DNA of 64,000 nucleotides from Ligilactobacillus faecis (GTDB taxonomy: Bacteria > Bacillota > Bacilli > Lactobacillales > Lactobacillaceae). A program made the translations under genes and the position numbers. The stretch spans positions 934,501 to 998,500 of the forward strand of contig NZ_CP123639.1 in NCBI RefSeq assembly GCF_029889745.1. Direction: 5' to 3'. The notes under the pieces are model-generated. The model worked only from the letters and a program-made list of their open reading frames with translations. It did no database searches and had not been told where the DNA came from. Every line of letters begins with the position of its first letter. Position 1 is the first letter of the stretch. Shown piece by piece: positions 28,409 through 38,009 of this stretch.

Positions 28409-29080
28409 TCAGTACGTCTCATCAGGTAAATAATGATTGTAATAAGCGATCTTGATCTGTCCCTCAGAAGAGACGTCTAAGCGCGTGACCGAACCGTTTT
28501 TAGGACCGACTGTCACATCGATCTCAGGTGCAAAGTGTTGGGTGATACTGCGGATCATCGTCGCATGGGCGACAAGTAAGATCTTGTCATCAGGGCGAGC
28601 AAGCTCATGCAGATATTCAAACCCATGCTTAAGGCGCGTCCAGTATTCAGCGTTATCTTCGGCATCGTGGAATGGATCGGCTGCTTTAGTAAAGTCGCGG
28701 GCTTTTGCAAGTGAATACTTAGTGATGAGCTCGTTGAACGTTTTACAACCATGGTCTGCGCCGATCATGAGCCAGGCTTGACTTGTATCGCTACCTTCAA
28801 AATAGCCAAAGTTTTGTTCCCGAAATTCAGCAAGTGCTTTTGGTGCAAGCGTCGCAGCTGCTGTTTTATTTTCAGCTAAAATATAGCGACAAGTTCGCGC
28901 TGCCCGAGTCGTATCACTATGAAAAGCGTGCGTAAAGGCGAGCTGGGCTAATCTTTTGCCAGCATCGTGGCCATCTTTGACACCTTTGGGAGTGAGCGGT
29001 GAATCAGACCACCCTTGGATCTTGTTATAGCGGTTCAAATACGTTTGTCCGTGGCGGACTAAATAGATCGAATAAGCCAT
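28409..29080 (-). CDS. Histidine phosphatase (phosphoglycerate mutase-like) family protein
   Basis: 223 aa, cytosolic. The catalytic LVRHGQTYLN near the N-terminus carries the phospho-accepting His; the Arg in DTTRAARTC and the second His in LLVAHATMIR are in place. The length and lack of extra motifs fit a broad-specificity phosphatase rather than the glycolytic mutase. The start ATG follows AGGGGG. It heads a probable two-gene unit with the downstream LysR regulator. Confidence 0.88.
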   Translation of the reverse strand: MAYSIYLVRHGQTYLNRYNKIQGWSDSPLTPKGVKDGHDAGKRLAQLAFTHAFHSDTTRAARTCRYILAENKTAAATLAPKALAEFREQNFGYFEGSDTSQAWLMIGADHGCKTFNELITKYSLAKARDFTKAADPFHDAEDNAEYWTRLKHGFEYLHELARPDDKILLVAHATMIRSITQHFAPEIDVTVGPKNGSVTRLDVSSEGQIKIAYYNHYLPDETY

Positions 29081-29121
29081 GTTTTTACCCCCTAAATTTT
29101 CCTTAATTATAGCATGTTAGT

Positions 29122-29154
29122 AAAAAAAGAAGACCGCTAACGATCTTCTTTTTT
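29122..29154 (-). terminator. Terminator after the antiporter gene
   Basis: AAAAAAGAAGA with CG on one side pairs with CG and TCTTCTTTTTT on the other across a CTAA loop. Read on the minus strand it ends the antiporter transcript immediately after its stop. Confidence 0.75.
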
Positions 29155-31024
29155 AAAAGTTATCATATTCATTTAACTTGCTGATCTGCTTTCTGATGTC
29201 GTTTACGACTTCTTTATTGGCTGAGAAGAGCAGATGATCGCCAACTTGGATCTGCGTATTCCCGTTGACTGGGATCGAGCGCCTGTTTCTAAAGATCCGG
29301 CTGACCGTGATCTCTTTGATAAATGGCAATTTGCGCAATTCAAGACCAGCAAATTTCTCATTGCGCACGACAACTTCGTAGAGTCGCGAATCACCGGTGA
29401 TCAGATCAAGTGTCGATGGTGATTCGATGATCGCCCGCATCATTCCGACTGTCGTGGCAAAAGAAGTAAAGAATTCAACACCTGCATCAGATAAACGCTT
29501 ATCCATTTCAGTCATACTATCGGGATCGCTATTTTGGATCCGCGTGATGACACGGGCCACGCCGTATTCTTTGGCAGCTAAAGCAAGTTGATAGTTGATC
29601 TCAACATTTGAGTGCCCTAAAACTAAAATATCAGTATCAAAGACTTGTTGCTTGATCAAAGCTGGAATAGAAAGATCATTGACAAGATGGACGTTATTTT
29701 TATATTTATACGTCTGATAGTTTTTCGGCCAATCAGTATACAGCGCGATGTCATACCAATCGTCATTCAACTGCTCGGCGGCGTTGACTGTGATCAAGTT
29801 GACGCCAATAAAATGAACTTGGCTCTTTTGTAAGTCTTCTGGTTCAGGTCGATGTAGTTTATTAAAGCAAAGGGGGCCAAGCAAACAACTCAAGACAGCA
29901 GCTAAAATAAAAGCGCCAGACTGTTCATTGCTGATAACTTCTAAATTTTGGGCCACTGTTAAAGTTGCCAACACGAGCGTGATCGTCGTTTGTACAAGAA
30001 ATGTCCCCGCCAAAGCATTGATCTGCTTAAAGCGCAACCGCAAGCCTAAATAAGCAGGCCCTTTAGCTAACAGGTAAGCTAAGAAGAAAAGTGGGATCAA
30101 GATCAAAGTCTTTGGTGAAGCTAACAGATCCCAAATGTTGATCTTAGCACCTGTCAAAATGAAAAAGAAGGGGATAAAAAGGCCATAACCGATCGCATCG
30201 AGTTTTTCGCGCGTACTTTCAGCCGGTTGGAGCAATTTGATCACGATCCCGGCGATAAAGGCACCTAAAATATTTTCGGCCCCAACGGTCTCAGCTAAGA
30301 TCACAAGTGTCATGATCACAAGAAAGGCTAGCCGAATGTCGACTTGGGTCGTAGCCTTGTTGATCTGATCAAGTGAAGTAAAAAAGCTTCGGAAACGGCG
30401 AAAGATGAGCGCGCCTGCAATAAAGACCAAAAAGATCAGCCAAACACTATTTCCACGCCCCGAGACAAATGAACTATAGATCGTCAAGCATAAAAGCGGG
30501 ACGACTTCGCCTAAGACCGAGATCAAAAGAAGTGTTTGTCCTAAAGGTTTATTCAATAATTCATTTTCTTTCAAAACAGCGATCACGACTCCCAACGCGA
30601 TCGTTGAAAAGAGGATAAAGGCAAGCGGGATATTTGAAAATAACCCGAGAAATTTAAACGCTAAAGCCAGTAAAAAGGCCATACCTAAACTTGCACCATA
30701 GGCGACCAAGGCGACCTTGACTGGCGAATAGGTCGGGGCCTTGGCAGCCTTTTTTTGTGCTAACGGTGATAAAGTCGTCTCTTTTTTATTGAAGAGCGAA
30801 AAATCGATCTCCATACCACTTAAAAAGAGTAAAAAGATCACACCAAACGTAGAAAGATAATTGAGTAAAGTATCGGTGTGGATCACATTTAAGCCGCTTG
30901 GACCAAGTAAGATCCCCAATAACACTTCTGCCACAGCTGTTGGTAAAAGTGTGACGTTAAAACGATTTAAGACCATGGGGGTCAAAAAAGCGGCAAAGAT
31001 AACGATCAAAAGTGAGATCGACAT
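29153..31024 (-). CDS. CPA2-type monovalent cation:proton antiporter with TrkA-N and TrkA-C domains
   Basis: About 623 aa. The N-terminal 380 residues form 12 or so membrane helices with GILLGPSGLNVIH, LFLSGMEIDF and GAFIAGIVI, typical of the Kef/NapA class. Residues about 405-525 resemble a RCK/TrkA-N nucleotide-binding domain (VHFIGVNLITVN, DTDILVLGHSN). The end, with VVVRNEKFAGLELRKLPF and IQVGDHLLFSA, is a TrkA-C domain. Probable role: K+ or Na+/H+ exchange in pH or osmotic homeostasis, gated by a bound ligand. ATG 31024 is preferred over TTG 31027, with AAGGGGTGA upstream. Divergent from the helicase gene. Confidence 0.9.
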   Translation of the reverse strand: MSISLLIVIFAAFLTPMVLNRFNVTLLPTAVAEVLLGILLGPSGLNVIHTDTLLNYLSTFGVIFLLFLSGMEIDFSLFNKKETTLSPLAQKKAAKAPTYSPVKVALVAYGASLGMAFLLALAFKFLGLFSNIPLAFILFSTIALGVVIAVLKENELLNKPLGQTLLLISVLGEVVPLLCLTIYSSFVSGRGNSVWLIFLVFIAGALIFRRFRSFFTSLDQINKATTQVDIRLAFLVIMTLVILAETVGAENILGAFIAGIVIKLLQPAESTREKLDAIGYGLFIPFFFILTGAKINIWDLLASPKTLILIPLFFLAYLLAKGPAYLGLRLRFKQINALAGTFLVQTTITLVLATLTVAQNLEVISNEQSGAFILAAVLSCLLGPLCFNKLHRPEPEDLQKSQVHFIGVNLITVNAAEQLNDDWYDIALYTDWPKNYQTYKYKNNVHLVNDLSIPALIKQQVFDTDILVLGHSNVEINYQLALAAKEYGVARVITRIQNSDPDSMTEMDKRLSDAGVEFFTSFATTVGMMRAIIESPSTLDLITGDSRLYEVVVRNEKFAGLELRKLPFIKEITVSRIFRNRRSIPVNGNTQIQVGDHLLFSANKEVVNDIRKQISKLNEYDNF

Positions 31025-31115
31025 CAATTGGTCACCCCTTTAGTAAAATAATCAACGTAAATTATACACAACTTATGTGCTAAAAAAAACTCTTCTTTTG
31101 GCTGAAGCCTTTAGA

Positions 31116-31150
31116 TTGTTCTAAATTCAAAAGATGTGCTACAATATAAT
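31116..31150 (+). promoter_or_regulatory. Promoter for the HelD-like helicase gene
   Basis: TTGTTC (31116-31121), 18 bp, TACAAT (31140-31145), with a second TATAAT at 31145-31150. The promoter covers the upstream ATG at 31136, which argues for the start at 31181. Confidence 0.6.
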
Positions 31151-31180
31151 ACCGAAAATTTGAGGAAGGCAGTGAAACAG

Positions 31181-33481
31181 ATGAGTGAAAGTATCAAACA
31201 ACAAGAGCAACGGCGGATGGATGACGTTGTTCAAAAAATCCAAACTGCTGAGAAAAAAGCACAGCATAATATTCGGACTGCCAAACGAGATACCCAAGCG
31301 ATCCAAGACGATTTCAAAAATAATTTGCGGATCAAGACCGGAACTTACTCGGGAATGATGGAGACGGCGCTGACGGTCCGCCAACAACAGCAACAATTAG
31401 CCGAACGAGAAAATAATCGGACGCAAGCGGTCAAGCGCCTCGACATTTTAGAAAAAATGGAAAAGAAACCTTATTTTGCTAGAGTCGATCTGACTGAACA
31501 AGATGAACAAAAAACCGAAAAGATCTATATCGGCTTAGCGTCATTTTCTGATAAAAATGATCACTTTTTAGTGTATGATTGGCGGGCCCCGATCTCAAGC
31601 GTTTACTATGACGGCGGACTTGGCAAAGTCAAATATATGACGCCAGTTGGCGAACGCGAAGTCAACTTAGAATTAAAACGTCAATTTATGGTCGAAGATG
31701 GCCAGATCATCACTTTGTTTGATACCGATGAGACAGTGGGCGATCAGATGTTATTAGAAGTTTTAGATGAAGGCTCAGATACGAAGATGAAAAGTATCGT
31801 GACGACGATCCAAAAAGAACAAAACAAGATCATCCGCGATACCGATTCAGACTTGTTATTTGTCCAAGGAGCAGCGGGTTCTGGGAAAACGTCTGCAGTC
31901 TTGCAACGGATCGCCTTTTTGCTTTACCGTTATCGGGGCAATTTGAATTCGGGCCAAGTCATCTTGTTTTCGCCAAACCAATTATTCAATGACTATATCG
32001 ACCAAGTTCTACCAGAATTAGGCGAACAAAATATGGTCCAAATGACGTATCATCAGTTTACGAATCGGCGTTTGCCAAAGATCAGAGTCGAAACGTTAAA
32101 AGAACGCTTTGAAGAAGAAAGCACTGGGAGCGCTAAAGTTGTCAAAGCTCTAAAAGATAGTTTGCCGTTTTTCCACGCTACGACCCGTTACAGTGAGCGG
32201 TTAGAGAAAAAAGGGATGCGGTTTAAAAATATCATGCACCACGGCGAGATCTTTTTCTCGAAAAAAGAGATCAAAGAGATCTATTATAGCTTCAATGAAA
32301 ACTATCATTTAGGCAACCGGCTACAAGCGACTAAAGAAGCGTTGATCAAACGCTTGAATAGCAAAGTCGGCCAGTTGGCTAAAACTGATGAAGTTCAAAA
32401 AGCGGTGCAAGGGCTCTCCCAACAACAACTAAATGAGCTCTATGGGGATGAGCCGCGGAATTTTGAAAATGGCGATAAAGAATTGCTCTTTTTAGCGCGT
32501 CGTTATGTGATGCAAGATCTAAAGGCAGTTCAAACTGCGATCTTGCGCAACCGCTTTTTGAACATCAACGCGCAATACGTGCATTTCTTGCGCAGTGTGC
32601 CGAGCTTTGTTGACTTGAGTGCTTTTGGGATGGATGAAGCTAAATGGCAAGAAGGGATCGAAAAGACCGTTTTGCTTTTAAAAGAACGACGTTTGTCGAT
32701 CACAGATGTGACGCCTTACCTATATTTGTATGACCGGATCACTGGGAAAAAAGGCGAATTAGAGATCAAGCAGATCTTTATCGATGAGATCCAAGACTAT
32801 ACGGCTTATCAGTTGGCATATTTAAAGACTGAGTTCCCGCGCGCTAAATTTACGATGTTAGGGGATCTGAACCAAGCGATCTTTACTAAAGAAAATAGTC
32901 ATTCGCTTTTACGTGAGTTGGAGACGCTCTTTAAGAAAGATAAGATCAAAGTCGTGCAGTTGACGACGTCTTATCGTTCGACACAACAGATCACAGATTT
33001 TACTAAAGAAGTTTTAGTCAACGGCGAAAAAGTGACTGCGTTTGAACGCAATGGTAAAAAACCAACGATCACAGTCGATCAAGATGAAGTAGCATTATTA
33101 GACGATGTCAAAAAACAACTTGCACAAAATGATGAGAACAAACTAACGACTGCGATCATCGCTAAAAGTTTAGCTGAATGTGAGGACCTTTTTGAAAAGC
33201 TCAAAGCTAAAGGTGTCAAGACGACGCTTATCCGGACAGAGAACCAACGCCTTGTGCCAGGAACTTTGATCATCCCATCGTATTTGGCTAAAGGTTTGGA
33301 ATTTGATGCCGTCATCATGTGGAACGCTGATGCCAAGCATTACCATGACGAAAGCGAACGCCAACTCGTGTATACGATCTGTTCGCGGGCGATGCACCAG
33401 CTCGACATTTTTGCTAAAAAAGAGCTCTCGCCGTTGTTTGCGACGGTCTCACCAAGTTTGTATCAGTTAAACGAGCGCTAA
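31181..33481 (+). CDS. HelD-like UvrD/Rep superfamily helicase
   Basis: 766 aa from ATG 31181 (MSESIKQQEQRR), preceded by GAGGAAGG. An N-terminal coiled coil of about 100 residues (KIQTAEKKAQHN, RQQQQQLAEREN) precedes a superfamily 1 helicase core. Walker A is VQGAAGSGKTSAVLQRIA, motif II is IFIDEIQDYTAYQ, and TMLGDLNQAIF and LTTSYRST follow. The C-terminal motif includes KGLEFDAVIMWNA. The coiled coil plus split helicase matches HelD of Gram-positive bacteria, which removes and recycles stalled RNA polymerase. A housekeeping role in transcription is inferred by family. Confidence 0.88.
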   Translation: MSESIKQQEQRRMDDVVQKIQTAEKKAQHNIRTAKRDTQAIQDDFKNNLRIKTGTYSGMMETALTVRQQQQQLAERENNRTQAVKRLDILEKMEKKPYFARVDLTEQDEQKTEKIYIGLASFSDKNDHFLVYDWRAPISSVYYDGGLGKVKYMTPVGEREVNLELKRQFMVEDGQIITLFDTDETVGDQMLLEVLDEGSDTKMKSIVTTIQKEQNKIIRDTDSDLLFVQGAAGSGKTSAVLQRIAFLLYRYRGNLNSGQVILFSPNQLFNDYIDQVLPELGEQNMVQMTYHQFTNRRLPKIRVETLKERFEEESTGSAKVVKALKDSLPFFHATTRYSERLEKKGMRFKNIMHHGEIFFSKKEIKEIYYSFNENYHLGNRLQATKEALIKRLNSKVGQLAKTDEVQKAVQGLSQQQLNELYGDEPRNFENGDKELLFLARRYVMQDLKAVQTAILRNRFLNINAQYVHFLRSVPSFVDLSAFGMDEAKWQEGIEKTVLLLKERRLSITDVTPYLYLYDRITGKKGELEIKQIFIDEIQDYTAYQLAYLKTEFPRAKFTMLGDLNQAIFTKENSHSLLRELETLFKKDKIKVVQLTTSYRSTQQITDFTKEVLVNGEKVTAFERNGKKPTITVDQDEVALLDDVKKQLAQNDENKLTTAIIAKSLAECEDLFEKLKAKGVKTTLIRTENQRLVPGTLIIPSYLAKGLEFDAVIMWNADAKHYHDESERQLVYTICSRAMHQLDIFAKKELSPLFATVSPSLYQLNER

Positions 33482-33504
33482 TAAAAAATGTCTCTATAAC
33501 GGAG

Positions 33505-33594
33505 AAGTGAACCCCCTAAGTTGGAAAAAGGATCTAACTTAGGGGGTTCACTTTAGAGTGATCACAGAATTTTTTTATTTCTGTATCCACTCTA
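33505..33594. terminator. Two consecutive long hairpins after the helicase gene
   Basis: First hairpin: an 18-bp perfect stem, AAGTGAACCCCCTAAGTT (33505-33522) with its complement at 33536-33553. Second: TAGAGTG (33554-33560) with CACTCTA (33588-33594), and inside it ACAGAA with TTCTGT around a T/A-rich loop. They may act as a terminator pair or be a small palindromic repeat element. Confidence 0.55.
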
Positions 33595-33635
33595 GGGGAA
33601 TCATATCAAAAATTAGCAAGTGTCTCTTTTTTACT

Positions 33636-34577
33636 CTATTCTTTAACTTGTTCAACGTCTTCTAGATCGTCAAAATAGTCAGCGATCTGCTTGATCTCAG
33701 CTGGTCCAGTTGTACAACAACCGCCAATGATATCTGCTCCCGCTAGATGCCAGCGTTTGAGCGCTCGGGCAAAGTCAAAACTTTTATCGACTTTAGTCCA
33801 TGTCTTAGTCGTAGGATCATAAGTTGCTCCTAAGTTAGGATAAATAATGATCTGTTTTTTTGTATTTTTTCGCATCACTTTGAGTGCTTTATCAACTAGT
33901 TTTGGGGCGATACAGTTGATCCCGACCGCAAAAACTTGACGATATTTTGAAACTTCTTTGATCGCTTTAGCAAGCGAAGTACCATCACTTAATGTCTCTT
34001 CATCAAGCAAAGTAAATGAGACATAAACCGGCATATCACTTGCATTCTCTTCTAACCAACGCAGTAGTGCCAATGGCTCTGAAAGTTTAGGTTGTGTTTC
34101 AAGTGCGATACAATCTGGTTCTTGCTTTAAGATCGTCTCTAAACGTGGTAAATGAAAATCTAGGTACTGGGCTTCATTTAACAAATATTCCCCGCGATAT
34201 TCATTGCCATCAGCTAAATAAGCACCATATGGTCCAATCGTTCCAGCAACTAAGAGATCTTTTTTCCCTGTCTCTTGCTCATGATCGTCACGGGCTTTTT
34301 TAGCAGCTAAAACGGCGATACTGATCAAAGTCTCAGCTTGTTTTTTAGAATAGCCGATTTTTTGGAAAGCTTGTACATTAGCTTGATATGTATTTGTCAA
34401 AACAAGTTGCGCTCCGCTTTGAAAATACGCTTTGTGAACGTCATAGACTGCTTGAATATTATCGATCAACGCTTTGGCAGTCCATAAGGCATCATTTGTA
34501 TCAACGCCTCTCGCTTCTAATTCATTTGACATTGCTCCATCTAAAACGTGGAGTTCTGGAAATACTTTATCAGTCAT
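33636..34577 (-). CDS. mmuM: Homocysteine S-methyltransferase
   Basis: Transfers a methyl group from S-methylmethionine (or SAM) to homocysteine, giving methionine. 313 aa. The visible signatures are HVLDGAMSNELEARG at the N-terminus, TNTYQAN, and the zinc-binding cysteines in AVGINCIAP and IIGGCCTTGP. The ATG at 34577 is chosen because AAAGGGGCG in the reverse complement lies at the right distance; the upstream ATG at 34595 overlaps this ribosome site. It is divergent from an amino acid permease, the usual mmuM/mmuP partnership, which supports S-methylmethionine salvage. Confidence 0.93.
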   Translation of the reverse strand: MTDKVFPELHVLDGAMSNELEARGVDTNDALWTAKALIDNIQAVYDVHKAYFQSGAQLVLTNTYQANVQAFQKIGYSKKQAETLISIAVLAAKKARDDHEQETGKKDLLVAGTIGPYGAYLADGNEYRGEYLLNEAQYLDFHLPRLETILKQEPDCIALETQPKLSEPLALLRWLEENASDMPVYVSFTLLDEETLSDGTSLAKAIKEVSKYRQVFAVGINCIAPKLVDKALKVMRKNTKKQIIIYPNLGATYDPTTKTWTKVDKSFDFARALKRWHLAGADIIGGCCTTGPAEIKQIADYFDDLEDVEQVKE

Positions 34578-34672
34578 CTCAAACGCCCCTTTCATTAAAA
34601 TAGGTGTAGTGCTTATATTTTAACATGTTTTTAATTCTTTTGTAATCTTAAAAATATAAAGGAAGATTTATT

Positions 34673-34747
34673 TTGAAAATATTAGACCTCTCAAAACCTG
34701 TTTATGAATTAGTCAGCCTTTATCCTGAATATGAAAAATCCAAATAG
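34673..34747 (+). pseudogene. 24-codon remnant resembling the start of a DUF1858-type protein
   Basis: Behind AAGGAAG (34659-34665) a TTG opens a short frame reading KILDLSKPVYELVSLYPEYE before a TAG. The motif [DLSKxVYELVxxYPE] is the way DUF1858-domain proteins of lactobacilli begin. Nothing recognisable follows, so it looks like a truncated gene or a small leader ORF in the mmuM-mmuP gap. Confidence 0.4.
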
Positions 34748-34825
34748 CCACTTTATTTATCTATTAGTTTTGGTATAATTCTAAATAATATTTAATTATC
34801 TAACCTTTTTTTAAGGGGGCAACTT

Positions 34826-36196
34826 ATGGCTAAAAACACTCATCTTGAGCGCAAAATGGAAGCGCGCCATATCCAGATGATCTCGCTTGGTGGTGTGATC
34901 GGGACCGGACTATTTTTAAGTTCAGGTTATACGATCCATGAAGCGGGACCTGTCGGCACGATCATCGCATACTTTATTGGCGCATTACTGGTCTTTTCAG
35001 TCATGCTTTGTCTAGGGGAGCTCAGTGTTGCGATGCCTTACACCGGCGCTTTTCACGTTTATGCTAAACGCTATATTGGCCCAGCAACTGGTTTTTTAGT
35101 GGCCATCTTGTATTGGCTGACGTGGACGATCGCCTTAGGTTCTGAATTTACCGCAGCCGGCTTGATAATGCAAAATTGGTTCCCAAATATTCCAGTTTGG
35201 ATTTTTAGTTTATGCTTTATCGTGTTGATCTTTTTGACTAATTTCTTTTCAGTCAGAATCTTTGCGGAAAGTGAATTTTGGTTTTCACTGATCAAAGTTT
35301 TAGCGATCGTACTCTTTATCATTTTAGGCACACTTGCTATCGTTGGAATCTTACCTTATAACGGTCTACACAGGGTGATCGGTCTTAGCGATCTGACTAA
35401 AAACGGCTGGTTTCCAAACGGTTTTAGTGGCGTCTTTACGACGATGTTGACAGTCAATTTTGCTTTTTCTGGGACCGAGTTGATTGGGATCACAGCCGGT
35501 GAAGCAAAAGATCCCCAAAAGACGATCCCAAAAGCGATTCACACAACACTTTTACGTTTAGTGATCTTTTTTATCGGTAGTATTGTTGTGATGTCGGCTC
35601 TTATTCCTTATAAAGTAGCCGGTGTGACGCAAAGTCCGTTTGTTTATGTTTTAAAACAGATCGGTCTACCTTATGTAGCTGACATTATGAACTTTGTCGT
35701 TTTAACAGCGATCATTTCAGCAGCTAATTCAGGCTTATACGCTTCAACGCGGATGCTATGGTCACTTGGAAATGAAGGTACGATCCCTAAGGTCTTCAAG
35801 CAAACATCAACGCATGGTGTGCCGGTGATCGCACTTTGTACAAGTATGCTAGGTGGGATCTTGGCGTTACTTTCAAGCGTGATCGCTGCTGATACCGTCT
35901 ATCTTGTGTTAGTTTCGATCTCTGGTCTAGCCGTTGTGATCGTTTGGATGGCGATCGCCTTAGCTCAGATCAGATTTCGCAAAACTTTCTTAGCAGAAGG
36001 TCATTCGCTAGATGAATTGAAATATCGCACCCCACTCTTTCCATTTGTGCCGTGGTTTGCTTTTATTTTAAGCGGACTGTCATGCCTTCTCATTTGGTTT
36101 GATGAGACCCAACGCGTGGCACTTTATTACACGATCCCATTTGTCTTGTGTTGTTATCTTGGACATTATTTATTTACTAGATCAAAACAAAGTTAA
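34826..36196 (+). CDS. mmuP: Amino acid permease (APC family), probable S-methylmethionine transporter
   Basis: 456 aa with about 12 membrane helices. The family entry signature [20 protein letters not shown] is at residues 14-33, followed by [15 protein letters not shown] and the helix-6 segment [20 protein letters not shown]. These are typical of the LysP/MmuP branch of the amino acid-polyamine-organocation superfamily. The ribosome site AAGGGGG lies 8 bp before ATG 34826. Its position back to back with mmuM is the main reason for proposing S-methylmethionine as substrate; the substrate is not provable from motifs alone. Confidence 0.85.
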   Translation: MAKNTHLERKMEARHIQMISLGGVIGTGLFLSSGYTIHEAGPVGTIIAYFIGALLVFSVMLCLGELSVAMPYTGAFHVYAKRYIGPATGFLVAILYWLTWTIALGSEFTAAGLIMQNWFPNIPVWIFSLCFIVLIFLTNFFSVRIFAESEFWFSLIKVLAIVLFIILGTLAIVGILPYNGLHRVIGLSDLTKNGWFPNGFSGVFTTMLTVNFAFSGTELIGITAGEAKDPQKTIPKAIHTTLLRLVIFFIGSIVVMSALIPYKVAGVTQSPFVYVLKQIGLPYVADIMNFVVLTAIISAANSGLYASTRMLWSLGNEGTIPKVFKQTSTHGVPVIALCTSMLGGILALLSSVIAADTVYLVLVSISGLAVVIVWMAIALAQIRFRKTFLAEGHSLDELKYRTPLFPFVPWFAFILSGLSCLLIWFDETQRVALYYTIPFVLCCYLGHYLFTRSKQS

Positions 36197-36202
36197 AAAA
36201 TT

Positions 36203-37344
36203 GAGGCTGTGACATAAGTAGTCCCTACTAAGAGAAAAGTATCTCAGAAATCGAAAATTTGATTTCTGAGATACTTCTTCTTTGTGTATTTTATTTATCT
36301 TGGTCACTACTGTGGCTAATTTGTTGATATTCATTGCCAAAACTACAATGCTCATTTCCTTTGCGACCTCCTCTAACTGAGAAACGATTGAATTCTAAAA
36401 AAGCCTTCAATCTTCCCAAAACAGGTTCAACATCAATTTTTCGCCGTGCTTTAAAATATTCTCAGTCATTATTGACCATGATCTTCCTCACATACCGACT
36501 TTTAGTTAAGGTTTGGGAATCTATCAAATGATCATCATCAAATTTTTCGGCAGTATACACTTTAAAATCTCTGGTAAAGCCGTACTTATCAGTTCTTTTA
36601 GAATTGCTTGAAAAGTTGAATCTGACACCATTATAAATAATAATCATATTTTTCATTATAAGACCAATTTATAACTTTAGCTTCGTGAAGCTCGCCTAAA
36701 AGTTCGACAACTTTTTGACGATTGAGTTCATCAAAACGAACGACATTTTTCTTCCATAAAGAGAATACTTATTAGTATCCGCAAAGATCTTCGTACCATC
36801 AATGAAAGAAATGTCGTTGATTAGATTATGTTTTTTTAGAAAAGCTGTCAACTTAGTTAAACTTTCTTGCGTTAAAGTGGCTAGCTCATCAGAGATCTGA
36901 AAACGACAAATAGTTCGATAAGAAGTTGATCAGCGATCAACCAACCAGCAGGCTTATTTTTGCGAGAAAATCTCTCAATTTTTCGACTACTAAAGATACC
37001 ATAGCTATAAGCAAGTAAAGTGAGCTTCAGCATAGCCCCTAGATCATATTCACGAGGGTGTCCCAATTGATAGTCATACTTGAGTTCTAAACTTTCAACA
37101 AGTTCATGATGTAAAGAGCTGGGTGATTTTTTCAGGAAGATATTCTAAAGAGGTGTTCAAAGTAGTCTGATTAATGTTATAACGTTCGTATGTCGTTTTA
37201 TCTTATTCTTTCGGGGGTAAGTAACTATAAGGTAGCCGGGCGTGGCTACCTTTTTTCTTTGATTATAATTCAAAAGCTGGATATATGAGACACGAAGGTC
37301 TTCATAATATCCAGCTTTATTTTATAGGCTTATGTCACAGCCTC
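36203..37344 (-). mobile_element. Decayed IS1182-like insertion sequence
   Basis: Perfect 16-bp terminal inverted repeats: GAGGCTGTGACATAAG at 36203-36218 and its complement at 37329-37344. Inside, the minus strand holds broken transposase frames and strong hairpins next to both ends (36229-36275 and 37270-37315). The total of 1142 bp is shorter than intact members (about 1.5-1.9 kb), implying deletion as well as point decay. No clear target duplication is visible. Confidence 0.85.
36440..37210 (-). pseudogene. Fragmented IS1182-family transposase
   Basis: Minus-strand pieces in several frames. Near 37190 there is KTTYERYNINQTTL and SLEYLPEKI. At 37066-36881 GHPREYDLGAMLKLTLLAYS and FSSRKIERFSRKN appear, the conserved IS1182 N-terminal region. 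Near 36820-36750 comes FIDGTKIFADTNKYSL, with the expected catalytic Asp context. Near 36656-36462 the C-terminal half shows YGFTRDFKVYTAEK. Multiple frameshifts and stops make it nonfunctional. Confidence 0.8.
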
Positions 37345-37353
37345 TATTAGTAT

Positions 37354-37917
37354 TTACCCCAGCTCAGCGAGTTTAGCTTTTAGCAAGGGGGTCAGTTGTT
37401 CAGTCAATTCGCGATATGCCTTTTTAGAATAATGTAGATCGTCTGCTTGGAGCAGTACTTTTGGATCTTGATCTTTAGTGTAGTCGAACCAATCTAAAAC
37501 AGGTACTGAAAATTCTTCTGCTACAGCTAAAGTTTCTTTGGCATATTGTTCGACTTTATCTAACGGACGTAAGTTTTGGCGCGTCGGACCAGTTAAACCT
37601 GGGGTGATCAAAAGCCCCTTATTAGGCCCGATCGAACTCAACATATAAGCTAAATTGTTGTGATAGTTAGCTAAAAAGACTTCTTTACTTGAGACGTCAT
37701 TTGTTCCAAAGAAGATCACGACAAGATCTGGTGCTTCGGACAAGACATCGTTTCGGAGGCGTTTGCAAGCGTTACGTGATTGGTCGCCTGGTACGCCACG
37801 GTTGATAAATTCGACATCTGGGAATTTGTCGTGCAAAAGTTCCGTGAAGATCCCAGTTGGGTGTCCCTCAAAGACGCCAGCAGTCAAGCTGTCGCCAAAT
37901 AATACTACTTTAGTCAT
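37354..37917 (-). CDS. SGNH/GDSL-type hydrolase
   Basis: 187 aa, no signal peptide, so probably cytosolic. The four SGNH blocks are visible: FGDSLTAG with the nucleophile Ser, NRGVPGDQSRN (Gly), FFGTNDVS (Asn), and DDLHYSKKAYREL with the catalytic Asp and His near the C-terminus. Members cleave esters of lipids or carbohydrates; the actual substrate is unknown. Divergent from coaA, and its stop lies 10 bp from the right end of the decayed IS, so the insertion may have removed the original downstream region. Confidence 0.9.
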   Translation of the reverse strand: MTKVVLFGDSLTAGVFEGHPTGIFTELLHDKFPDVEFINRGVPGDQSRNACKRLRNDVLSEAPDLVVIFFGTNDVSSKEVFLANYHNNLAYMLSSIGPNKGLLITPGLTGPTRQNLRPLDKVEQYAKETLAVAEEFSVPVLDWFDYTKDQDPKVLLQADDLHYSKKAYRELTEQLTPLLKAKLAELG

Positions 37918-38009
37918 GTTTACGCTTCCTTTTTTTCAATATCACGCTAAGAGACGTGCTATAATTATTTATTATAAGTTAGAAAACGCTACATAAGGAA
38001 ATAATAAGC

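Noticed and set aside
36203-37344. Active IS1182 transposon
   Set aside because: The transposase is in several frames with stops, and the element is short for its family despite perfect terminal repeats.
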